Shown: positions 1 to 8,404 of the stretch, piece after piece
Numbering within the stretch: position 1 is the stretch's first letter
How the letters are laid out: each line of letters opens with the position of its first letter
Source of the DNA: Methylobacter sp.
GTDB lineage: Bacteria; Pseudomonadota; Gammaproteobacteria; Methylococcales; Methylomonadaceae
NCBI RefSeq assembly: GCF_023227905.1
Contig: NZ_JALOCF010000008.1
Coordinates: 1-64,000 of the forward strand
DNA length: 64,000 nt
Direction: 5' to 3'
The notes under the pieces: model-generated
What the model was told of the DNA's origin: nothing
Seen by the model: the letters and a program-made list of their open reading frames with translations, nothing else
Database searches by the model: none
Made by a program: the position numbers and the translations under genes

Positions 1-1
1 C

Positions 2-181
2 AAACCGGCCACGCCGCATACCTTGCGGCATTCATTTGCGACACATTTGCTGGAAGCGGGTTACGACATCCGTACGGTGCAGGAATTGTTGGGGCATAGC
101 GATGTCTCCACAACAATGATTTATACCCATGTATTGAATAAAGGCGGCAGGGGTGTGTTAAGCCCGTTGGATCAACTCTGA
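2..181 (+). CDS. Integron-type tyrosine recombinase, 3' end only
   Basis: This is the last 59 codons of a tyrosine site-specific recombinase; the 5' part lies outside the window. The visible part holds the catalytic HxxR box (HTLRHSFATH), the second His (LLGHSDVSTTM) and the nucleophile Tyr (MIYTHV). The tail GGRGVLSPLDQL is typical of the IntI/integron-integrase branch rather than of XerC/XerD. It would catalyse recombination at attI/attC-like sites. IntI genes usually point away from their cassettes, so any cassette array would lie upstream, outside the window. I see no attC site between this stop and feoC. Solitary IntI-like recombinases without cassettes also exist, so a working integron is not implied. 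Confidence 0.85.
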   Translation, partial: KPATPHTLRHSFATHLLEAGYDIRTVQELLGHSDVSTTMIYTHVLNKGGRGVLSPLDQL

Positions 182-238
182 CACTATAAATGCGGCATTT
201 TGGTAACCGTTAAGCGAATATATAGCATTCCAAGCTGT

Positions 239-463
239 TCACTCATCAACCCATTCATAAATCTCCGTCAAAGCTGTATCGCATTGACAGCAGCTTGTGC
301 CGCAAGAGGATGTTAAAGGGAGTTTACGCACTTTACCTTTGCTGATCCATTTGCCCAGCATGCCCCTCAAGGCGTCAGCATCCATGTCAAAGTGATTGGT
401 CAGATCCGCCAAGGCTACCCGGCGCTGTTTCTTTAAATAATCTCTCAAATCAGACAGGATCAC
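239..463 (-). CDS. feoC: FeoC-like winged-helix protein
   Basis: A 74-residue protein with an N-terminal winged-helix segment (about residues 1-50: LRDYLKKQRRVALADLTNHF) and a C-terminal cysteine cluster (SCGTSCCQCD). This matches FeoC, a small cytoplasmic partner of FeoB; in studied members the cysteines bind an Fe-S cluster and FeoC affects FeoB stability or operon control. Its start overlaps the end of feoB by 14 bases on the same strand, so it is the third gene of a feoA-feoB-feoC operon. Length is normal for the family. Confidence 0.85.
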   Translation of the reverse strand: MILSDLRDYLKKQRRVALADLTNHFDMDADALRGMLGKWISKGKVRKLPLTSSCGTSCCQCDTALTEIYEWVDE

Positions 464-2792
464 TTAAAGACTCCCGGCTTTGCTTCAAGCCTGTTACATC
501 CGCATTTTTGCCTAGCAGCCACAGTCCAAACAATACGGTTAAAAACGCAAAGATGGGGCCGGCTATCCAAACCAAGGAATACTCGGGATGCAAGCTATAG
601 GTCATCGCTTGATAAAAAACAGTTGCGGTCATGTAAGCAATGCCGGTTGTCCAGAAGACTACAAACATAGTCCAGTTCAAGTTGGTTTCCCGGTAGATGG
701 CCGCCGTTGCCGCAACGCAAGGTGCATACAGCAAGATAAACAGCAAATAGGCGAAAGCCCCGGCCTTGCCGTCGAAGCTTTGCTGCATCGCGGCAAAGGT
801 GCCGGCATTGACTTCCTGCTCACTGGCTGCCGCCGCTACATCATCCACGGAACCAATATTCAGGCCTAAGGGGTCCACCAGCTTGTCCGCGACGTCTCGC
901 AGGTTCTTAGGCACAGTTAAACAAGCATCGGTTAAAGCCTGCTCAAGATTAAACGGCGCTTTATCAGTGCTATCGGTCGCTGCAAGCTGGCTGTATAAAG
1001 CGTCCAAGGTTCCCACCACCGCTTCTTTGGCTAACACGCCGGTAAAAATGCCTACCGTTGCCGGCCAGTTGTCTTTTTCTATGCCCATCGGTTTAAACGC
1101 CGGTGTCAGGCTGCGGCCGATCTCGCTTAAGACCGATTTGTTGCTGTTTTCCTGTCCGAACGTACCGTCTGTGCCCAGTGCATTAAGAAAGTTCAGTACT
1201 AACACCATCGGTACTATCACCTTCCCTGCATTGAACAAAAACGACTTGAGCCGGTCCCAGGTTCTGATAAAAACGCCGCGCAGGGTCGGCATGTGGTAGG
1301 CAGGCAATTCCATAATAAAGGGAGTCGATTCGCCTTTAAACAAGGTATGGCGCATGATTAAACCGGTCAATACCGCGATCGCGATGCCCAATAAATACAA
1401 GCCAAAGACCAGATTCTGGCCGCCGACCGGAAAAAATGCGGCGGCAAATAAGGCATAAACCGGCAGTCTGGCACCGCAGGACATGAACGGGTTCATCAGG
1501 TTGGTCAATATCCGGTCGCGCTGGCTTTCCAGCGTCCGCGTCGCCATAATCGCCGGCACATTACAACCGAAACCGACAATCATCGGCACAAACGACTTGC
1601 CGGGCAAGCCGATCATGCGCATAAACCGGTCCATCACGAATGCCGCCCTGGACATGTACCCGGAATCTTCCAGCGCCGATAAAAACAAAAACAAAAAACC
1701 GACGATGGGGATAAAGGTAGCGACCACCTGAATGCCGCCCCCTACTCCCTTGGTGATTAATACAACCAGCCATTCGGGCCAACTCAAACCGGTGAGCGCT
1801 TGACTTAAGCCATCAACCAATAAGGCACCGACGGCTTGGTCGAAAAAATCGACAAAGGCGCTACCGATATTGATGGTAAACATAAACATCGCGTACATAA
1901 CCAGCAGGAAAACCGGGATGCCCAAGAAACGGTTCAAGACAATAGTATCGATTTTATCGGTCGTGTGACGGCTCACTTCATGTAGTTTGCAGACTGCGCT
2001 ACTAGTCAGTTCATTGACAAAGCCATAACGGGCATCGGCGGCAAGGATATCGATTTCATCATCCGTTTGGTCTTCCACCCTGCGCTGTAATTGCGTAGCT
2101 GTCGGCAACAAGGCGGTTCCGGCAAACTGTTTTGCCAGCGTGTCGTCTTCCAGCAAGCGTATGGCCAGCCAGCGCAGGTCACAGTGATGCTGTTGAGCGG
2201 TCTCAACCAGCAACGGTGAAATATCATCGATAGCTTGCTCCAGCGCCGAGGTATAACTGATTTTTACCGAAGGTATCGGCTTGGTGATCGCAGCACTGTT
2301 AATTGCCGACTTTAATGTGCCGATGCCGCCCTTGACTGAGGCAGTAATCGGGATAACAGGACAGCCTAAAAACTGCTCAAGAAACTCAACATCAATTTTA
2401 ATGCCGCGCTGTTTAACGGCATCCATCATGTTCAGCACTAAAATCATCGGCACCCGCATCTCAATAAGTTGCGAGGTCAAATACAGGTTTCGCTCCAAAT
2501 TGGAAGCATCGACAATGTTGATGATTAAATCGGCCTGCTTGGAAGCGACATAATCACGGGCGACTTTTTCATCCAAGGAAACTTGGTCGTCGGCGGCTTC
2601 CAGAGAATAAGTGCCCGGAAGATCAACCAAGTCGACCCGTTGATGATCGGAGCTGTATTCTCCGGTTTTTTTCTCGACCGTAACGCCGGGCCAGTTACCC
2701 ACATGCTGTTTGGCACCGGTCAGCGCATTAAACAATGTCGTCTTGCCACAATTTGGATTGCCGACAACGCCAACTGTAAAATCAGTTTTCAT
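450..2792 (-). CDS. feoB: Ferrous iron transporter FeoB
   Basis: 780 residues, full length for FeoB, the inner-membrane Fe(II) uptake protein. The N-terminal GTPase domain shows G1 (GNPNCGKTTLFN, residues 11-22), a G3 region with DLPGTYSL and a G4-like NMMD. A helical linker of the GDI type follows, then a polytopic membrane region from about residue 280 with the Gate motifs (GFGCNVPAIMATR, GVLAKEAVVGTL). The stop codon overlaps feoC, and the start shares one base with the feoA stop, so translation of the three genes is likely coupled. The Fur-like site upstream of feoA suggests iron repression. Confidence 0.97.
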   Translation of the reverse strand: MKTDFTVGVVGNPNCGKTTLFNALTGAKQHVGNWPGVTVEKKTGEYSSDHQRVDLVDLPGTYSLEAADDQVSLDEKVARDYVASKQADLIINIVDASNLERNLYLTSQLIEMRVPMILVLNMMDAVKQRGIKIDVEFLEQFLGCPVIPITASVKGGIGTLKSAINSAAITKPIPSVKISYTSALEQAIDDISPLLVETAQQHHCDLRWLAIRLLEDDTLAKQFAGTALLPTATQLQRRVEDQTDDEIDILAADARYGFVNELTSSAVCKLHEVSRHTTDKIDTIVLNRFLGIPVFLLVMYAMFMFTINIGSAFVDFFDQAVGALLVDGLSQALTGLSWPEWLVVLITKGVGGGIQVVATFIPIVGFLFLFLSALEDSGYMSRAAFVMDRFMRMIGLPGKSFVPMIVGFGCNVPAIMATRTLESQRDRILTNLMNPFMSCGARLPVYALFAAAFFPVGGQNLVFGLYLLGIAIAVLTGLIMRHTLFKGESTPFIMELPAYHMPTLRGVFIRTWDRLKSFLFNAGKVIVPMVLVLNFLNALGTDGTFGQENSNKSVLSEIGRSLTPAFKPMGIEKDNWPATVGIFTGVLAKEAVVGTLDALYSQLAATDSTDKAPFNLEQALTDACLTVPKNLRDVADKLVDPLGLNIGSVDDVAAAASEQEVNAGTFAAMQQSFDGKAGAFAYLLFILLYAPCVAATAAIYRETNLNWTMFVVFWTTGIAYMTATVFYQAMTYSLHPEYSLVWIAGPIFAFLTVLFGLWLLGKNADVTGLKQSRESLSDPV

Positions 2793-3025
2793 CAGAGTTT
2801 CTCTATCAACAATATTGCCGCTTCATCCTTACGCAGGGTTAACGAAAATCCACGCAATTTAATTTCAACCGGATCCCCCATCGGGGCAAAACGGGTCACA
2901 CTAAACACGGTTCCCGGCGTTAAGCCCATAGCCAACAAACGTTTTCGGTAAGCTTTGCCTGATTGGTCAAAGCCAACAATCTTTCCCAAATCGCCTGCCG
3001 CCAAATTTTTTAGGCTTAATGTCAT
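2792..3025 (-). CDS. feoA: Ferrous iron transport protein FeoA
   Basis: A 77-residue SH3-like cytoplasmic protein, full length for FeoA. The fold is recognisable from KNLAAGDLGKIVGF at the N-terminus, RKRLLAMGLTPGTVF in the middle and PVEIKLRGFSLTLRKDEAA at the C-terminus. It assists Fe(II) uptake by FeoB, whose gene starts at its stop codon. First gene of the feoABC operon. Confidence 0.95.
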   Translation of the reverse strand: MTLSLKNLAAGDLGKIVGFDQSGKAYRKRLLAMGLTPGTVFSVTRFAPMGDPVEIKLRGFSLTLRKDEAAILLIEKL

Positions 3026-3077
3026 AAATTGACCATTGAAATAAAATGCATTAAAAAACCACCGACCTAAAAGTTAT

Positions 3078-3097
3078 CAGTAATCATTCTCATTAAA
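3078..3097 (-). promoter_or_regulatory. Probable Fur box upstream of feoA
   Basis: Read on the minus strand the site is TTAATGAGAATGATTACT, a near match to the Fur consensus core (AATGATAAT-type hexamer repeats). It lies about 55-70 bases before the feoA start. The position and the function of the operon fit iron-dependent repression by Fur. Judged by eye only. Confidence 0.65.
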
Positions 3098-3099
3098 AT

Positions 3100-3427
3100 A
3101 ACTATATCATAATACCAAGCAATTTCCGTATTTTTAAATGGGTGTTTTAATTGCAGAAAAAATATGCCGCGCGGGCAATATTGCACTGGGTATTTAGCCC
3201 ACCGGCGAAGAGATATTACCGTAATGAAAATCAAGTCTTTATGGACATGAGAGGTGACACGACAGCCAAGCAATTTTAACGAAGGGTGGGCAAAGAAGGA
3301 GCAAGCTGTTGCTTGTCCTAAAGGAAGATTGTATCGAAAAAAGACTGCAATTAATCCATGAGAAGCTTAACAAAAATTAGCGTGATGAACAGCTCAACCA
3401 TTCATCGAGCAATGTGAATATTCCGGT
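3100..3427. other. Intergenic stretch between feo promoter and cox operon end
   Basis: No convincing gene. A 68-codon minus-strand reading frame at 3067-3273 overlaps the feoA promoter and looks random. A short inverted repeat, CAAGC-TGTT-GCTTG, at about 3303-3316 could be part of a transcription end for the oxidase operon, but it lacks a T-run. Confidence 0.4.
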
Positions 3428-3808
3428 TTACGTGACTGAACCGCATGCGGGTAGAAAAAATAAAGAAATTCCTGACCATAAAACGCCCAAAATAGATAAA
3501 AACGCCAACGTACGCATAACTCCCGATAAAAATACTATGATGCGTTCTTCTTGAATCCGGTTTCTGCTCAGACGCTGCAAAATATCAGGTTTGAAGATTA
3601 ACGCCAACAACGCCAGCAGCGCCACAACCGTCATCACAATAATAGAAGTCGCCACCCAAAAATCGGCGTTGTTAAGGAGTGCGACACAGGCAACATGTTG
3701 AACCCCGTACACAACAGCAAAATGCACTACCCAAATCAAAGGACCGGCTAGAGAGAGCAGCGCTATGCCGATAAATTTATCAGAAAATACTTGCTTTGAT
3801 GTTGCCAT
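3428..3808 (-). CDS. Small four-helix membrane protein at end of oxidase operon
   Basis: 126 residues with about four predicted membrane helices (around residues 12-30, 48-70, 88-108 and 104-120) and a polar cytoplasmic stretch LQRLSRNRIQEER. The start lies 2 bases from the coxAC stop, so it is the last gene of the oxidase operon. I do not recognise a named family. Its position suggests an accessory or assembly protein of the oxidase, which is inference only. Confidence 0.75.
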   Translation of the reverse strand: MATSKQVFSDKFIGIALLSLAGPLIWVVHFAVVYGVQHVACVALLNNADFWVATSIIVMTVVALLALLALIFKPDILQRLSRNRIQEERIIVFLSGVMRTLAFLSILGVLWSGISLFFLPACGSVT

Positions 3809-3810
3809 AA

Positions 3811-6351
3811 TTAAATCATTCTCGGAAAGCCGTGAATCATAAAAATACCAATAAGTGCTTGAACTACAGTGTAATAAATCAGCAAATTAGTGTTTTCCAG
3901 GCTGGCAAAACGCACCCGGTCCAGCTTACCGGTAAAATGCCGTGCGATAACGAACAGCGACATCATCAGCACCGCAAAAATCAGCTCGCCGTCTAAAACA
4001 CCGGCCATATACACCAATGCCCCATAGCTTGATTCTGTGGGACGGAGCCCCGTCTGCCATTGGCACCAGATTTCCATGTACACTGCAAATACGCCCAATA
4101 GCGCGCCGAGCAATACCAGCAGCGGCGTCAATAAACTCTTTTCACCCGGTTCCGGGAGTGTCCCCTTTGCGACAGCAAAAAATGCGGCGCTGGCAATAAA
4201 CAGCACTGCACTGACGACCGGCCACTGCAATCGGGGCAGGCTCGCCGCATCGGAGGGCCAAACCCCAGGCGATACCGTCCATGTGTATAGATAAGAAAAT
4301 AAATAGGCGAAATAAAGCGAGCCGGCGACGAGCATCAGGATAACCATTGCCCACCAACCATGACCGACCGGGCCGGTCACATACACCGGAAGCTTAAACC
4401 CTGCGCCGATATCTATTGGTCCCTTGGCAGGGCCTTTGTCGAGTTCCCACGCCCAAACCAGAAAGCAAACAATAGCCAGCACACCGCAAACCAGCGCAGG
4501 CACAACCACCTTGATAGTCAGCAAAAGAAAACAGGCGGCGGTAAAAACAGCGGCGAAAAAATGCATCCAGCCTGGCCCCAGCATTTGAATGACATATTGC
4601 GGTTTGGCTTCAATGGGTGAGGTGACAATGGTTTCTCGCCAGCCGGTTGGAGCATTGGGCAAATAATGCTGTCCCGCCTCGACCTGCTCCGCCAGGTTGG
4701 GTTGGTCCCACAGGGGCTCGAGGCTGGTCACATGGGGAATGGAGCGGGTCGAATACACATCCGTAGGCAGCCATTCAAGGGTTCCGGCTTGCCAGGGATT
4801 GCTCATGCCGTGCTTTCCGACCCGAAAGTTGCGCATCATGTCGATGATAAAAACCAGCACTCCGGCACCGATGATATAAGCGCCCACCGTCGATACAAAG
4901 TTATAAGGCCCCCACCCCGATGCCTCCGAATATGTCCACACACGGCGCGGCATGCCGATCAGCCCGGTAATATGCATGTGCAGGAAAGTCAGGTTAAAGC
5001 CGATAAACATCAGCCAGAAAGACCACTTCCCGAGCCGCTCGGACAGCATGCGCGTACTGACCATCGGCGCCCAATAATAAAAGGTGGCAAACAGCGGAAA
5101 TACCATGCCGCCTACTAAGACGTAATGCAGATGAGCGACGATAAAATGCGTATCGTGCGCCTGCCAATCGAACGGCACCATCGCGACCATCACGCCGGTC
5201 AGCCCGCCGACAGTAAAAATAAACAGCATACCCAGCACGAAAAGCGACGGGGTATTCAACTGAAACCGGCCCTTGGCCGAGGCGATGGTAGCGATCCAGG
5301 CAAAAACCTGGATACCGGACGGCACCGCTACGGCCATGCTCGCCGCAGAGAAAAAGGCCAGGCTGAGGGAAGGAATGCCGGTCGCGAACATATGATGCAC
5401 CCACAAGCCGAAACTGAAAAAACCGGTGGCAATCAACGCGACGACAATCAGCTTGTAACCGACCAGAGGGGTGCGCGCCATGGTCGGCACAATCATCGAG
5501 ACCAGACCGGCCGCCGGCAGGAAGATAATGTACACTTCCGGATGACCGAAAAACCAGAACAGATGTTGCCATAGCAACGGATCGCCGCCGCCCGCAGCCG
5601 TAAAAAAAGGCCAGCTAAAAGAGCGCTCGATTTCCAAAAACATCGTTGCGAGAATTACCGCCGGAAACGCCACCACAATCATGCCGGCGAAGACCAGCAT
5701 GGACCAGCCGAAAATAGGCAATTTATCGAGGCTCATCCCCGGCGGCCGGGTCCGCAAAATGCCGACAATAATCTCAATCGCCCCGGCGATGGCCGAGATT
5801 TCAATAAACCCTATGCCCAGAAGCCAGAAATCGGCGTTATCGCCTGGAGAGTACTCGGTCAATGTCAAAGGCGGATACATAAACCAGCCGCCTTTGGGTG
5901 CCAGGTCGTAAAAGATGGTGCTGAAAAATACCCCGCCGCCAATGATATAAGCCCAAATGGCAAACGCGCTCAATCGCGGAAACGGTAAATCCCTGGCCGC
6001 CAGCATTTGCGGCAGCAGCAACACTCCCAATGCCTCCATGGCCGGTACCGCGAACAGGAACATCATGGTCGTGCCGTGTACCGTAAAAAGCTGGTTGTAT
6101 AAATCCTGGCTGACCAGATGATTCTCCGGTACGGCCAATTGCGTGCGCATCACTAAAGCGACCAAACCGGCGAGAACAAAAAACACAAAGGCGGCGCCAA
6201 GATAAAGCAAGCCCACCGTTGTGTTGTTGACCGCTGTAAACCACCTCCACCCGGTCGGGGCATACCAAATGCGCAGCAGTTGTTCCTCTTCACCTTCGGG
6301 GCGCGGTAAAGAATTAGGTAGAGCGGCCTCTTGTTCGGTTATTTTTTTCAC
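3811..6351 (-). CDS. coxAC: Fused cytochrome c oxidase subunits I and III (CoxA-CoxC)
   Basis: Terminal oxidase reducing O2 to water in the inner membrane; subunit I (to about residue 580) is fused to a subunit III domain (about 630-846). I chose the GTG at 6351, which shares one base with the exchanger stop (TAGTG) and follows GGGGGAG; a start at 6435 would add 28 residues that only mirror the upstream gene. Metal ligands are all present: haem a His92 and His409, haem a3 His407, CuB His270, His319 and His320, with Tyr274 in the GHPEVY motif and Glu272. The proton paths are odd: the K-channel Lys is Gln348 (VPSGIQVF), and the D-channel keeps Asp121 but has Val110, Ser128 and Ala129 where Asn is usual. 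Confidence 0.95.
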   Translation of the reverse strand: MKKITEQEAALPNSLPRPEGEEEQLLRIWYAPTGWRWFTAVNNTTVGLLYLGAAFVFFVLAGLVALVMRTQLAVPENHLVSQDLYNQLFTVHGTTMMFLFAVPAMEALGVLLLPQMLAARDLPFPRLSAFAIWAYIIGGGVFFSTIFYDLAPKGGWFMYPPLTLTEYSPGDNADFWLLGIGFIEISAIAGAIEIIVGILRTRPPGMSLDKLPIFGWSMLVFAGMIVVAFPAVILATMFLEIERSFSWPFFTAAGGGDPLLWQHLFWFFGHPEVYIIFLPAAGLVSMIVPTMARTPLVGYKLIVVALIATGFFSFGLWVHHMFATGIPSLSLAFFSAASMAVAVPSGIQVFAWIATIASAKGRFQLNTPSLFVLGMLFIFTVGGLTGVMVAMVPFDWQAHDTHFIVAHLHYVLVGGMVFPLFATFYYWAPMVSTRMLSERLGKWSFWLMFIGFNLTFLHMHITGLIGMPRRVWTYSEASGWGPYNFVSTVGAYIIGAGVLVFIIDMMRNFRVGKHGMSNPWQAGTLEWLPTDVYSTRSIPHVTSLEPLWDQPNLAEQVEAGQHYLPNAPTGWRETIVTSPIEAKPQYVIQMLGPGWMHFFAAVFTAACFLLLTIKVVVPALVCGVLAIVCFLVWAWELDKGPAKGPIDIGAGFKLPVYVTGPVGHGWWAMVILMLVAGSLYFAYLFSYLYTWTVSPGVWPSDAASLPRLQWPVVSAVLFIASAAFFAVAKGTLPEPGEKSLLTPLLVLLGALLGVFAVYMEIWCQWQTGLRPTESSYGALVYMAGVLDGELIFAVLMMSLFVIARHFTGKLDRVRFASLENTNLLIYYTVVQALIGIFMIHGFPRMI

Positions 6352-7406
6352 TAACTCCCCCTTATCGAATAAAGCAAAACCATGCCGCCGGTATAAACGA
6401 TAAGAACCGCCGCTGAGTCCACGCCCATACGCCAAATTGTCCGGTCGGCACGCTCTATCAGCCCCATTAAAAAAAAGCCGGTGACGGCTAAACCCAGCAG
6501 CGTACCGATTGCGGAAAAATCGCCCATGTCAGATAACACCGGTGCTCCAGGCGCTATCATGTCAACGCCGAATATTAGCGCCACGTTGAAAGGATTGGTG
6601 CCCAAAATCCCGGATATAGCCATGGTGTAGAGGCCGCGACGCACACTGGCGAACACCATGCTCGCTTCCGGCAACGATGTTGCGGCTGACATCAAGGCAA
6701 ATCCGACAAATGACTCCCCTAATCCGCTTTGCCGGGCAATGACATCTCCGACAGTCGCCAAGGTATAACCCGCAAACAGGATGACCAGAGCACTGATGAC
6801 TATTTTCGAGATCAGCCAAACCGAACTATCGCCTTCAAGAGACCGCGCGTTCTTTCCTCTATCGCTACTGCCAAACACCATATCGTCGGGATTGTTGATA
6901 ACCCACGGTAGACGCTGCTCGGCTTTACTGATTTTGATAAAACTGTATGCGCAAGCCGCGAATATTCCCCACGACCAAACCCCGGCACCTAAAAACGGAA
7001 CGTCGCCGACAATGATCGCCATGGCGACAAAGGTTAACAGGCAAATATTAAATGCGCTTTGCAACATGACCACAGGATTAGGAACCACTGAAGTCAAAGC
7101 CCGCTCGCCGAAAAAAAAGTCGGCGACAGCCAGTACCGCCACCTGCATTGCGATCCCTCCGAGCATATTATTGACGGCCAGCGGAGCATGATCGGCGTGA
7201 GCCGCAGTAAAACTGGTCGCAATTTCCGGCAGCGAAGTAATTCCTGCGAGCAGCAGCAGACCGAGCAGCGCATGGCTAAGCTCAAAGCGCTCAGCCAGCT
7301 CATCGGCATAGGCAGTGATTTTTGTGCCAGCGATCCACACCGCACAAGCCGCCGCTGTAAATATCATCAGGTTACCAGCCAGGCTAGATTCATCAGCATT
7401 AAACAT
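6351..7406 (-). CDS. CaCA-family cation/Ca2+ exchanger inside the oxidase operon
   Basis: 351-residue membrane protein with the two alpha-repeats of the sodium/calcium exchanger superfamily: GITSLPEIATSF near residue 55 and SAATSLPEASMVFASV near residue 240, followed by GILGTNPFNVALI. About ten membrane helices and a polar loop near residues 160-195. The family exchanges Na+ or H+ for Ca2+ or other cations. Its stop TAG shares a base with the GTG start of coxAC, and it begins 5 bases after coxB, so it is made together with the oxidase. Such a gene between coxB and coxA is not the usual cox arrangement. The substrate cannot be read from the sequence. Confidence 0.88.
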   Translation of the reverse strand: MFNADESSLAGNLMIFTAAACAVWIAGTKITAYADELAERFELSHALLGLLLLAGITSLPEIATSFTAAHADHAPLAVNNMLGGIAMQVAVLAVADFFFGERALTSVVPNPVVMLQSAFNICLLTFVAMAIIVGDVPFLGAGVWSWGIFAACAYSFIKISKAEQRLPWVINNPDDMVFGSSDRGKNARSLEGDSSVWLISKIVISALVILFAGYTLATVGDVIARQSGLGESFVGFALMSAATSLPEASMVFASVRRGLYTMAISGILGTNPFNVALIFGVDMIAPGAPVLSDMGDFSAIGTLLGLAVTGFFLMGLIERADRTIWRMGVDSAAVLIVYTGGMVLLYSIRGS

Positions 7407-7411
7407 CGCGA

Positions 7412-8404
7412 TTACTCCAGGCTGTTTAGGTAAGCCGACAAGGACTGAAGCTCGCTTTCAGAAAAAATATCAAAAGGCGGCATCAAGTTGTCCGGTTTAA
7501 TGGTTTTGTGCTGACTAATCCACTTGGCAAAGCCTTCCGTCGTATTGGGTAGAATGCCCGCACCGAGCGACTGCCTGCTGCCGGCATGAGTTAAATCCGG
7601 CCCTATTTTCCCGTTCGCCTGAGTGCCTCGAACCGTATGGCAACCACCACATCCACTGGATAAAAAAACCTGCTCGCCTTGGCTATCCAGTGCAGGCTTA
7701 GCGTTCGCCCGTTCTTTGGCGAGCCAGGCATCGTAGTCGGAAGGCGTCATCGCCACGGTATAAAACGACATCAGCGCGTGCGCACCGCCGCAATATTCTG
7801 CGCATTGTCCAGTCACGATGCCTGGCTTGTCGGCAACAAAATGCAGGAGATTGGTGCGCCCCGGAATCATGTCGACCTTGCCCGCGTACGCGGGTATCCA
7901 GAAGCTGTGAATCACATCCGCTGTCGATAGCTCGATTTCAATAGGCCGGCCTGTAGGAATGCGCAATTCATTGGCGCTTTCCGTAATCCGGCCGTCGCCG
8001 TGTCGATAGATAACCCGCCACCACCATTGCTCCCCTACCACAGAAATACGCACAGGATTTTCGGCTTGCGCCAATGTGCCTCCGGCTTTAAAAACCATAA
8101 AACCGTAAATCAAAAGAGCGGTTAAAGTCACTACCGGAAAAACAATTCCTCCCCAAATAATATTTTTCTCAGTAGTAAGTTTTTGCCGCCAACCGGTAGG
8201 ACCGGCTATTGAAACCGCCATCAACACGCATATAAAAACCGTTATCAAAGCCGCCCCGATAAACATGATCCACATCAGCAGCGTAATCTGCGATGAAACC
8301 GGGCCTAAATCTGTAAATACCGATTGCTGACCGTCACAGCTTGTTATGGACAGCAGGGCCATAACGCAAAATGTTTTGTGAAAACTATTAATGGCGGGTC
8401 TCAT
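7412..8404 (-). CDS. coxB: Cytochrome c oxidase subunit II with fused cytochrome c domain
   Basis: 330 residues. A lipoprotein-type signal (MALLSITSC) is followed by two membrane helices (about 40-65 and 80-105). The cupredoxin domain has the CuA set GQCAEYCGGAHALM. A C-terminal class I cytochrome c domain has CGGCH and a distal Met in NLMPPF. CuA and haem c pass electrons to haem a in CoxA. The fused haem domain makes this a caa3-type subunit II. The start overlaps the end of the tri-heme cytochrome gene by 4 bases. Confidence 0.96.
   Translation of the reverse strand: MRPAINSFHKTFCVMALLSITSCDGQQSVFTDLGPVSSQITLLMWIMFIGAALITVFICVLMAVSIAGPTGWRQKLTTEKNIIWGGIVFPVVTLTALLIYGFMVFKAGGTLAQAENPVRISVVGEQWWWRVIYRHGDGRITESANELRIPTGRPIEIELSTADVIHSFWIPAYAGKVDMIPGRTNLLHFVADKPGIVTGQCAEYCGGAHALMSFYTVAMTPSDYDAWLAKERANAKPALDSQGEQVFLSSGCGGCHTVRGTQANGKIGPDLTHAGSRQSLGAGILPNTTEGFAKWISQHKTIKPDNLMPPFDIFSESELQSLSAYLNSLE

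Noticed and set aside
182..238. Possible attC or attI site after the recombinase
   Set aside because: No convincing GTTRRRY-type core with paired inverted boxes could be found in these bases.
3067..3273. 68-codon minus-strand frame upstream of feoA
   Set aside because: Overlaps the Fur-like site, has no ribosome site and a random composition.
6352..6435. 28-codon N-terminal extension of coxAC
   Set aside because: It overlaps the exchanger gene and lacks oxidase similarity; the GTG at 6351 with GGGGGAG upstream is a better start.
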